From NCBI GenBank assembly GCA_002279765.1, contig NCCR01000302.1, positions 1-5,275 of the forward strand: a DNA stretch of 5,275 nucleotides, written 5' to 3'. Shown piece by piece: positions 1 through 4,894 of the stretch. A program made the position numbers and the translations under genes. Origin of the DNA: Verrucomicrobia bacterium 12-59-8 (GTDB lineage: Bacteria > Verrucomicrobiota > Verrucomicrobiae > Verrucomicrobiales > Verrucomicrobiaceae). Positions within the stretch are counted from its first letter, which is position 1; each line of letters begins with the position of its first letter. The notes beneath the pieces were generated by a model, which did no database searches, was not told the DNA's origin, and saw only the letters and a program-made list of their open reading frames with translations.

Positions 1-167
1 TGCACAGTGTCAGGGTACTCTTTGAGCGTGGTGTGCACCTTCTTCAGCAGGTCAGGAAATGACGGAAACTGTCCTGCCATTGCCTGCTGCAGCTCAGCGA
101 TTCTGGACTGTACGCGGGGAATGACAACTTCCAAGGCTTCGATGCTTGCGTTCGGTGGCAGACTCAT
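1..167 (-). CDS. N-terminal part of an unrecognised protein (3' end outside window)
   Basis: The ATG at 167 overlaps the TGA of the preceding gene (ATGA) and is preceded by AAGGAG (183-178) at 10 nt and a second AAGGA closer in. The frame stays open for 55 codons to the window edge. The visible residues begin MSLPPNASIEALEVVIPRV and continue through a helical Gln/Ala-rich stretch (RIAELQQAMAG) and FPDLLKKVHTTLKEYPDTV. The pattern is amphipathic and helical, with no recognised domain. Coupling to the two paralogous genes suggests a shared transcript. Function unknown. Confidence 0.8.
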   Translation of the reverse strand, partial: MSLPPNASIEALEVVIPRVQSRIAELQQAMAGQFPSFPDLLKKVHTTLKEYPDTV

Positions 168-427
168 GATTCCTTAACTCCTTCGATGTCGTAAGCGCTG
201 TCTAGCGTGATGGTTAGTGTTAGGCTGTGCGGATCAAACTTGTTGTGCAGAAACCACGGGATGTCTCCGTTCGCAAGCTGGAATGCGCGGTCGCGATACT
301 TGGTGTCTCGGACTCCGCGGATGATGGTGCTGACCTGCGAGCGAGTAGTAAGCTGCAAAGATACAACGCGCTCCACCTTCAGCTTCTCCCAGACCGGAGT
401 GTAGATTCCGCCTTTATGCTGTGCCAT
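164..427 (-). CDS. Small protein, paralogue of the preceding gene (87 residues)
   Basis: I chose ATG at 427 over one at 445 because AGGAG (438-434) lies 6 nt before it. The 87-residue protein shares with the preceding gene the WEKL..ER.V signature (W13 to V22), a helix ending in Gly38, a basic KYRDR patch and a final strand (LTLTITLD). It differs by lacking the acidic tail and having NGDIPWFLHNKF in the middle. A tandem duplication followed by divergence is the simplest explanation. Its TGA overlaps the next ATG as ATGA. Function unknown; size and basic patch would suit a nucleic-acid or host-protein binder, but this is unsupported. Confidence 0.85.
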   Translation of the reverse strand: MAQHKGGIYTPVWEKLKVERVVSLQLTTRSQVSTIIRGVRDTKYRDRAFQLANGDIPWFLHNKFDPHSLTLTITLDSAYDIEGVKES

Positions 428-740
428 CAATCTCTCCTGCTTCATCCTCTGAGACTACGGTGTACTCTTGGCGCTGAACAGGAGCGATCAGGATTGTAGC
501 CCTGACTTCTCCGTTGTCTCCGATGAACTGCTTATCCTTGACAACGCGGATGGCGTCCTGTTTAGCGAACAGAAACTCTGATTCTCCGAGCGCCTGCAGA
601 ACCTTCCGCTCTCCGCTGCGCTTCTTGTGTAGCCCGACAAGAAGGATCTGCAGCTTATCTGCTGGAAGGATGACAGTTACTGAGCGCTCGGTTACTAACT
701 TCTCCCAGAGCTGCTTGATTGTTAGTTGGGCTGTGGTCAT
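414..740 (-). CDS. Small protein, paralogue of the next gene (108 residues)
   Basis: This runs from ATG at 740 to TAA at 416-414. It has no clear Shine-Dalgarno sequence (the upstream bases read AAGCTAAACAG), and no convincing promoter lies between it and the terminator at 815, so expression may depend on read-through or a site I cannot recognise. The central region LWEKLVTERSVTVIL (11-25) aligns with VWEKLKVERVVSLQL in the following gene; the two then share a hydrophobic helix ending in Gly, a basic RSGER/KYRDR stretch and a terminal strand. The C-terminal tail is acidic (SEDEAGEID). No known family is recognised. The 3' end overlaps the next gene by 14 nt and contains its ribosome-binding site, so the pair is translationally coupled. 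Confidence 0.85.
   Translation of the reverse strand: MTTAQLTIKQLWEKLVTERSVTVILPADKLQILLVGLHKKRSGERKVLQALGESEFLFAKQDAIRVVKDKQFIGDNGEVRATILIAPVQRQEYTVVSEDEAGEIDGTA
434..438 (-). promoter_or_regulatory. Ribosome-binding site deciding the start at 427
   Basis: AGGAG on the minus strand, six nt before the ATG at 427 and inside the last codons of the 108-residue gene. It favours the 87-residue product over a 93-residue one starting at 445. Confidence 0.75.
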
Positions 741-744
741 CTGT

Positions 745-777
745 TTAGCTTGGAGTCGGAGTGAGGCTATCGGTCAT
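745..777 (-). CDS. Possible 10-residue leader peptide
   Basis: Between the terminator and the 108-residue gene a short frame, ATG at 777 to TAA at 747-745, encodes MTDSLTPTPS. It ends 4 nt before the ATG at 740, a distance that allows re-initiation. There is no strong ribosome-binding site before it, and a frame this short can arise by chance. I list it because the gene after it has no Shine-Dalgarno sequence of its own. Confidence 0.25.
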   Translation of the reverse strand: MTDSLTPTPS

Positions 778-814
778 TCTTTGCTATCAATCTTCAGCTA
801 GGAAGATGGAGGGC

Positions 815-842
815 AAAAAAGGGGCAGCCCGTAAGCTGCCCC
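815..842 (-). terminator. Intrinsic terminator after the 214-residue gene
   Basis: On the minus strand a perfect 8-bp stem GGGGCAGC / GCTGCCCC (842-835 with 828-821) encloses a 6-nt loop and is followed at once by six T (820-815). This is a textbook Rho-independent terminator beginning 24 nt after the stop codon. A smaller hairpin, GGCC-TCTC-GGCC (857-846), lies just before it. The plus strand has no T-run, so it acts in one direction. Confidence 0.9.
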
Positions 843-866
843 AAAGGCCGAGAGGCCAGGAGGAAA

Positions 867-1511
867 TTAGATGTCGAAGGTCTTCGGGGTGACTTCGGAG
901 GTGAGCAGCGTCTGCGCGCGCGAATCCAGGTAGTCGTAGATCGGCTGCAGATCTTCCTTGGCGCCGGTGCTGGCGTACCACTGCTGCAGGTAGCCGCGCA
1001 GGGTGGCGATAAGCTGCTTCTTCTCGCGGACCGGAGCGAACTTCTTGACCATGAGTTCGGCGCCCAGCTTGATCTGCTTCTCGGTCTTGTCGCTGAGAGC
1101 GGATGCCATGACTGCGCAGTAGTCTTCCTCGAACTGCTTCCACAGATCTTCGCTGATCGCGGAGCCCTTGCGTTCCGAGACCGGGCGCGTTGCCAGAGCG
1201 ATCAGCCGCAGAGCTGCAACGTCCAGATCAGCTTGGGTGAACGGCTCCTTGTCATTGACCTGCGAGCGCGCTTCAAGGTAGATTTCGGACTGCACCAGCG
1301 AAACGAGGAACTGAGCGATCTTGCCGGTGTCATCATCATTCAACGCAGTGACGATGCCATCCCACGTCGGGATCGGAACGTTCAGCTTGACGGTGTCGCG
1401 CTTGACCATGTTGCCCAGTTCATCCTTCTTGCTCTTGAAGAAGAAGGACATTTCTTCTTGCGAAACGAGGATGTCTTTCTGGACGAGGGCGGATGCGGTG
1501 GTATCATTCAT
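867..1511 (-). CDS. Unknown phage protein, probably abundant (214 residues)
   Basis: The ATG at 1511 is preceded by TAGGAG (1526-1521) at 9 nt. The gene stands alone between a near-consensus promoter and an intrinsic terminator, so it can be made independently. Its codons strongly favour C-ending forms (GTC, ATC, ACC, AAG, CTG), unlike the AT-leaning small genes beside it; together these suggest high expression. The protein is mostly helical and charged, with no signal peptide, membrane segment or catalytic motif that I recognise. Notable segments are MSFFFKSKKDELG (21-33), VPIPTWDGIVTAL (45-57) and YLQQWYA (164-170). Possible roles for an abundant phage protein of this size include single-stranded-DNA binding, virion structure or host takeover, but the sequence does not discriminate. 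Confidence 0.92.
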   Translation of the reverse strand: MNDTTASALVQKDILVSQEEMSFFFKSKKDELGNMVKRDTVKLNVPIPTWDGIVTALNDDDTGKIAQFLVSLVQSEIYLEARSQVNDKEPFTQADLDVAALRLIALATRPVSERKGSAISEDLWKQFEEDYCAVMASALSDKTEKQIKLGAELMVKKFAPVREKKQLIATLRGYLQQWYASTGAKEDLQPIYDYLDSRAQTLLTSEVTPKTFDI

Positions 1512-1587
1512 GTTGCTAGACTCCTAGGTTGTTAGCTGCTACGGTGGAAAGTGGCTGCGCGTGGCGGATGCCCGCTGCAGTATTCAT

Positions 1588-1616
1588 ACTATACAGGACT
1601 GGCGGTCGGTTGTCAA
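1588..1616 (-). promoter_or_regulatory. Strong sigma-70 promoter for the 214-residue gene
   Basis: On the minus strand, TTGACA (1616-1611) and TATAGT (1593-1588) are separated by exactly 17 bp; only one base departs from consensus. It lies in the intergenic gap just past the stop at 1630. The start site would be near 1581, leaving a leader of about 70 nt before the ATG at 1511. The leader holds only a weak GCGG/CCGC hairpin and no recognisable riboswitch. No phage-specific promoter motif is needed to explain it. Confidence 0.85.
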
Positions 1617-1629
1617 GCCCTGTTTTGCT

Positions 1630-1824
1630 TTAGCTGGCTTCACTGGCTGCAGCACACATGGAAATAAACTCTTTTCTTAAATCTTCAGCGGCTTTGAAAA
1701 CTCCAGGTACTGCTGCCGGCAGGGCATCTTTTACTTGCGCAAGTAGCCGGTGAATAAGTTCTACTTCCTGATCTGTAAGTTCTATTGTATAATAGATCTC
1801 GTGCTTGATTTTGATTTGCTTCAT
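1630..1824 (-). CDS. Small soluble protein of unknown function (64 residues)
   Basis: I chose the ATG at 1824 over one at 1884 because a full GGAGGT (1836-1831) lies 6 nt upstream and the start forms an ATGA overlap with the preceding stop. The N-terminal part reads as a beta strand (KIKHEIYYTIEL), then TDQEVELIHRLLAQV as a helix, and a second helix near the C-terminus (FKAAEDLRKEFISMCA). Such short strand-helix proteins are common and uncharacterised in tailed phages. Codon use is AT-leaning (ATA, AGA, TTA present), unlike the neighbouring 214-residue gene. It is the last gene of the chain before a new promoter. Function unknown. Confidence 0.8.
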   Translation of the reverse strand: MKQIKIKHEIYYTIELTDQEVELIHRLLAQVKDALPAAVPGVFKAAEDLRKEFISMCAAASEAS

Positions 1825-1949
1825 TTCAACACCTCCATCAGGATGACAACGATCATTGCAATAAAAGAAGCAGCTCCGAGCCACTGGATTGCGTACTTCA
1901 CACCGAGAAAGAAGCCGTTGATTTCTTCTTGCTCATCATCTTTGCTCAT
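1821..1949 (-). CDS. Single-helix small membrane protein (42 residues)
   Basis: This short ORF runs from ATG at 1949 to TGA at 1823-1821. It overlaps the upstream gene's stop and the downstream gene's start, each as ATGA. A GGAGGT (1964-1959) lies 9 nt before the start. The N-terminus is acidic and soluble (MSKDDEQEE), followed by a hydrophobic stretch at about residues 20-38 (AIQWLGAASFIAMIVVIL) and a short basic end (MEVLK). It is a single-pass membrane peptide. No family is recognised; adjacency to the two-helix protein suggests they may act together in the membrane, but nothing shows this directly. Ribosome-binding site, double coupling and a coherent membrane segment make it a likely real gene despite its length. 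Confidence 0.75.
   Translation of the reverse strand: MSKDDEQEEINGFFLGVKYAIQWLGAASFIAMIVVILMEVLK
1831..1836 (-). promoter_or_regulatory. Ribosome-binding site deciding the start at 1824
   Basis: GGAGGT on the minus strand, six nt before the ATG at 1824, encodes part of Met-Glu-Val at the C-terminus of the preceding 42-residue gene. It argues for the 64-residue product rather than an 84-residue extension. Confidence 0.8.
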
Positions 1950-2146
1950 GTTCTCCACACCTCCAGGTACAGGGTAAGCAGCGCGATGGAGATAAGGATG
2001 ATGAAGCAGGCCTCGATCTCCGGATACATGACATCCTCACCATCCTTCGCGTGTTCTTCTTCCTGCATGCTGCGGAAGCCGATGAACACTGCGGTGAGGA
2101 AGCCGACCAACAATCCTGCTACGTAGATTCCGTATGCTTCTTGCAT
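1946..2146 (-). CDS. Two-helix small membrane protein (66 residues)
   Basis: I chose the ATG at 2146 over an upstream in-frame ATG at 2221 because AAGGAG (2160-2155) sits 8 nt before it, while the longer version would overlap the preceding gene by over 100 nt. The 66 residues contain two hydrophobic segments: about 5-24 (IYVAGLLVGFLTAVFIGF) and about 46-63 (ACFIILISIALLTLYLEV). They are joined by a charged loop (QEEEHAKDGED), so it is an inner-membrane hairpin with both ends on the same side. Size and topology resemble class II holins, but no lysis gene is nearby, so this is only one possibility. Its stop overlaps the next start as ATGA, and its last codons carry that gene's ribosome-binding site. 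Confidence 0.8.
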   Translation of the reverse strand: MQEAYGIYVAGLLVGFLTAVFIGFRSMQEEEHAKDGEDVMYPEIEACFIILISIALLTLYLEVWRT

Positions 2147-2514
2147 TGCAGCTTCTCCTTTGCTTGGCGGTACTGCTCGTTGATCGAAACTTCCAGCATT
2201 GTTTGCAGCTGTCGAAGGCACTCGGATTCTTTCCCGTAGTGTCGATAGTACAGTCTTTCCAGCTGACTTACACAGCCACGAAGAGTGCGCAGCTGCGCAC
2301 CTTTTTTAAGGCCTGCTCGCTGCAGTTCAGAGGCTGGCCGGCTGTAGCGGATTTTGTACTTAACATCGGCACCGCACGCAGGATCAGCGGCCAAATGCTT
2401 ACATTGGCTTTTAGCCCATGCGATATTCTCAGCTGTTGCAGGCATCCAAACAGTAATGTCATGTTGTCTGGAGTTCGGGCGCGTGCGTACAATCTTGATA
2501 TATGTTGCTTTCAT
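2119..2514 (-). CDS. Small basic protein of unknown function (131 residues)
   Basis: The ATG at 2514 lies 3 nt after the helicase stop, with AAGGAG (2528-2523) eight nt upstream, inside the last helicase codons. The protein is strongly basic. It has a beta-like N-terminus (KATYIKIVR, DITVWM), a segment with two cysteines (C38, C47), and a mainly helical C-terminal half (about 60-124) rich in Lys, Arg, Gln and Glu. The five cysteines are not arranged as an obvious zinc finger. No family is recognised. Basic charge and linkage to a helicase would suit a nucleic-acid-binding accessory factor, but this is only a guess. Its 3' end overlaps the next gene by 28 nt and supplies that gene's ribosome-binding site. 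Confidence 0.85.
   Translation of the reverse strand: MKATYIKIVRTRPNSRQHDITVWMPATAENIAWAKSQCKHLAADPACGADVKYKIRYSRPASELQRAGLKKGAQLRTLRGCVSQLERLYYRHYGKESECLRQLQTMLEVSINEQYRQAKEKLQCKKHTEST
2155..2160 (-). promoter_or_regulatory. Ribosome-binding site deciding the start at 2146
   Basis: AAGGAG on the minus strand lies 8 nt before the ATG at 2146. It is encoded within the C-terminal codons of the 131-residue gene and supports the short form of the two-helix membrane protein. Confidence 0.75.
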
Positions 2515-2517
2515 ATC

Positions 2518-4893
2518 TTAAGCTCCTTGGTTACGTTGCTCAGTCCTGAGCACTGCTGCCTGCCCAAGAGTATGGTACTGCTGCCCGTTACCGTCCATTG
2601 CTGCGTCCAACTCTTTCCATTCCGGACCATGATCGTGCGCAGTTTGGCCGAACCAGCGGTGACAGTACAGGTGCGCAAGCTCGTGCGGAATGGTGTAGAA
2701 CAGCATGTCATCCATGTCAGCGCGCAGGTAGGTCGGGCTGATCTTGAGGAATGCCTTGGTGCCGTTTGTAGATTGCGCTACTGCCGCACAGTTACCTACG
2801 TCCATGTACAGCGTCTGCACCTCAAGATCGAAGCGCTGATTGGGATAGGCTGCCTTCAGCTTGTCGATGCAGACATCAATGCGAGTCTGAACTGCCAGCT
2901 TGCACTGGTCGATCTTAGTCTGCTGCATCTCGAACAGCTCTTTGTCTGCTGCCTTGGAATCGAACTTGCCTTTGAAGAACAGTGCCTTTTCTTCCAGCGT
3001 ATTGCCTTTGATCGCCTGATTCTTGCAAGCGCGAGCCAGAGCGTCAGCCGGGCAGAATACGTGCAAGTACTTCTTGGCGCGGGTGAAAGCTGTGTACACT
3101 AGCTCGCGAGTAAGCTGCGTCTTGTGCGTCTCGTGGAACACGCAGAACACTCGATCGTACTCCGAGCCTTGCGACTTATGCACAGTCAGCGCGTAGGCGA
3201 ACAGCAAGTCATTAACTTCCTTGGCTGTGCTGATAGTCTCGGTGACATCCAGCGAAGGAATGTATAGGTCGATGATGTGCGAGGATTGATTGACTCGATC
3301 TTCGACGCCGGAGCCAATGCTGTCGAGCAGCGCATCTACATCTTCGATGCTTTCCTCCGTCAGGTCAGCAAGAATGTCGCCAATGGGAGCAGACTTGCCG
3401 CCTTCCAGATTACCCCAGCGATCCAGATAGACTGACTTCGGCTCTGGCGACTTGCCAAGATAGGTGCCGTTGTGCGTGATCTTGGTGATGACTGCATCTT
3501 CCTTCTGATACAGGACGCGATCGCCGACGGCAAAGTAGTGCTTGTTGAATCCTGCGATGATTTCGCAGACTTCGGCGTTCCGCGCACGACCTAGGAAGTT
3601 GGCAATCTTCTTGTTGATGTTCGCAGCGCTAACAAGGTAGTTGCCGGACTTGCCACCGTACTCTGCGCCGTGCGGACACAGGATGATGTCTTCCATCGGA
3701 TCGTACTCACCGCGCTCCCAAGCCATCTTGAAGAACAGCGCCATGTTGTTAATTGCGCGCTCCGGATGAACCTGCTCCTGCCACGGCTGAATGCGCAGCG
3801 AGCCGTGCTCCGTTGATACATTCCACTTTTCCAGTCCGGGCCAGCGCTTGCGCTTCCTGCCATCCTCCGTAGTGTAGGTTTCTGCCTTGCCCGGCTGGAA
3901 TTCTTCTACGCGGCCATCGTCCAAAGTTAGGGCACAGCGCAGGATCGGAGACAGCAAGGCTTGGCGATAGACTTCAGTTAGCTCGATGACAGGAAGCTCG
4001 AGCATCTTGAAGCCTAGGATCGCGGTATCGAAGACTGGCGGGAGCTGGCGGATGTCGCCAAGATAGATCCGCTGGCACTTGTGCGGCAGCGCAGCGTCTA
4101 GCATAGCGTGCAGATCGCAGCCAATCATCGAACCTTCCTCGAAGCCAATGGCGCGCAGGCAGGATGGTAGCGGGTTGTACCTGTTGCGCGACGGCTCGAA
4201 GCGCATCGTATTCTTGCCGCTATCTTCGTCCAGATAATAGACTGGACCGAACTCCAGCAGCTTGTGGATGGTGATGGTGTGTGCCTTGACATCATCCGGC
4301 ATTGCGTGCCGGATGTTATTTGTTGCTTTGTTCGTGAAGCTGACGATTGCGACGCCCGGCAAACCTTCCTGCAGATACTTTGTACCTTGATCGATGCCGA
4401 TGGGAGGAATGCGGCCGCTGTTAATCAGCGCACGGATGCAGCTGCGCATCGAAGTGGTCTTGCCTGTTCCTGCGCGGCCCAGAATCACGACATCCTCGCC
4501 GCGCGCAATCCTGTCGCACGCTTCTTGCTGTTTTGCGTTAAGCGTGATGTCATCCCGAGCAACGCCTACGACTTTGCGCTGCAGAACGATGTTCTGCTCA
4601 GGAGATGCAGGCTGCTCAGGTTCCTGCTCAGGTTGGGAGATGTTCGGCGGTCCGGGCTGCTCCGCAGCCGAGGGAGGTGTTCCGTACGCAGCTTCCAGAA
4701 CGTTCTCCACAGCTTCCGCTGCAGCTTCATCATCCAGCGTCTTGTTGCCGATGATGTTGCTAAGATCGATGCTATCTGCTTTGGCTACGTCGGCTGTTGC
4801 TTGCTCCAAGGATGCCGGGCTGATTGCCTTCTTGCTATGCAGCTTGGCAAGCAAGGCTTGAATCTTTGCTTTCTGCTCTGCGGTCTGTGCCAT
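2518..4893 (-). CDS. SF1B (Dda/RecD2-like) DNA helicase fused to a SprT/Spartan-like metalloprotease
   Basis: This 791-residue protein has three parts. Residues 1-115 form an extension, helical at first, then a Pro/Glu/Gln-rich linker (about 71-101). Residues 116-625 are an SF1 helicase: Q-motif LNAKQQEA (118-125), Walker A GRAGTGKTT (139-147), motif Ia FTNKAT (186-191), motif III GDIRQLPPV (279-287), motif IV EVYRQ (307-311), motif V LTVHKSQGSEYD (569-580) and motif VI YTAFTRAKK (600-608). GDRVLY (457-462) fits the SH3-like 2B region of Dda/RecD2. Motif II reads EEGS (252-255) instead of the usual DEAS. Residues 655-791 are SprT-like: zinc-binding HELAH (737-741) and a third ligand in DHGPEWK (His755). 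The C-terminal zinc ribbon common in SprT proteins is absent. T4 Dda is about 440 residues, so the extra length is the two ends. The ATG at 4893 follows GGGAG by 10 nt. The expected role is ATP-driven 5'-3' translocation on DNA with proteolysis of bound or crosslinked protein; the coupling is inferred. Confidence 0.93.
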   Translation of the reverse strand: MAQTAEQKAKIQALLAKLHSKKAISPASLEQATADVAKADSIDLSNIIGNKTLDDEAAAEAVENVLEAAYGTPPSAAEQPGPPNISQPEQEPEQPASPEQNIVLQRKVVGVARDDITLNAKQQEACDRIARGEDVVILGRAGTGKTTSMRSCIRALINSGRIPPIGIDQGTKYLQEGLPGVAIVSFTNKATNNIRHAMPDDVKAHTITIHKLLEFGPVYYLDEDSGKNTMRFEPSRNRYNPLPSCLRAIGFEEGSMIGCDLHAMLDAALPHKCQRIYLGDIRQLPPVFDTAILGFKMLELPVIELTEVYRQALLSPILRCALTLDDGRVEEFQPGKAETYTTEDGRKRKRWPGLEKWNVSTEHGSLRIQPWQEQVHPERAINNMALFFKMAWERGEYDPMEDIILCPHGAEYGGKSGNYLVSAANINKKIANFLGRARNAEVCEIIAGFNKHYFAVGDRVLYQKEDAVITKITHNGTYLGKSPEPKSVYLDRWGNLEGGKSAPIGDILADLTEESIEDVDALLDSIGSGVEDRVNQSSHIIDLYIPSLDVTETISTAKEVNDLLFAYALTVHKSQGSEYDRVFCVFHETHKTQLTRELVYTAFTRAKKYLHVFCPADALARACKNQAIKGNTLEEKALFFKGKFDSKAADKELFEMQQTKIDQCKLAVQTRIDVCIDKLKAAYPNQRFDLEVQTLYMDVGNCAAVAQSTNGTKAFLKISPTYLRADMDDMLFYTIPHELAHLYCHRWFGQTAHDHGPEWKELDAAMDGNGQQYHTLGQAAVLRTEQRNQGA
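2521..2931 (-). other. SprT-like zinc metalloprotease domain (protein residues 655-791)
   Basis: This is the domain within the helicase gene that carries the protease signature. HELAH (codons at 2685-2671) supplies two zinc-ligand histidines and the catalytic glutamate E738. His755 in HGPEW (2631-2629) is the expected third ligand, matching the HExxH...HG(P)xF/W pattern of SprT/Spartan proteins. The preceding 80 residues (helical ID-rich start, then strands such as AFLKISPTYL) match the usual SprT order of helix, beta-sheet and active-site helix. All catalytic residues are present, so activity is plausible. Confidence 0.85.
4293..4315. repeat. Perfect 9-bp inverted repeat inside the helicase gene
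   Basis: Arms CATCCGGCA (4293-4301) and TGCCGGATG (4307-4315) pair perfectly around a 5-nt loop. It encodes RHAMPDD, just after motif Ia. There is no T-run on either strand, so it is not a terminator. It could be chance, an mRNA hairpin or a protein-binding palindrome. Confidence 0.4.
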
Positions 4894-4894
4894 G

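Noticed and set aside
538..566. TTGACA on the plus strand as a promoter
   Set aside because: The base run 17 bp downstream (TTTAGC) is a poor -10, and no plus-strand gene follows. TTGACA at 4286 and 5214 fail in the same way.
787..1143. A 118-codon minus-strand frame overlapping the 214-residue gene
   Set aside because: Its Arg/His-rich sequence is a frame shadow of the C-biased gene and it runs through the terminator hairpin.
1511..1581. Riboswitch or attenuator in the leader of the 214-residue gene
   Set aside because: Only a 4-bp GCGG/CCGC hairpin is visible, with no conserved riboswitch core and no T-run.
1825..1884. A 20-residue N-terminal extension of the 64-residue gene
   Set aside because: The upstream ATG lacks a ribosome-binding site and lies inside the 42-residue gene; GGAGGT points to 1824.
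1946..2146. Calling the two-helix membrane protein a holin
   Set aside because: Size and topology fit, but no endolysin or spanin gene is in the window and the neighbour is a repair helicase; kept only as a possibility.
2147..2221. A 25-residue N-terminal extension of the two-helix membrane protein
   Set aside because: It would overlap the 131-residue gene by about 100 nt; AAGGAG supports the start at 2146.
2134..3102. A 322-codon open frame on the plus strand
   Set aside because: It lies opposite the helicase-protease and 131-residue genes, has a Cys/Leu-rich composition typical of an antisense shadow, and lacks a ribosome-binding site or domain.
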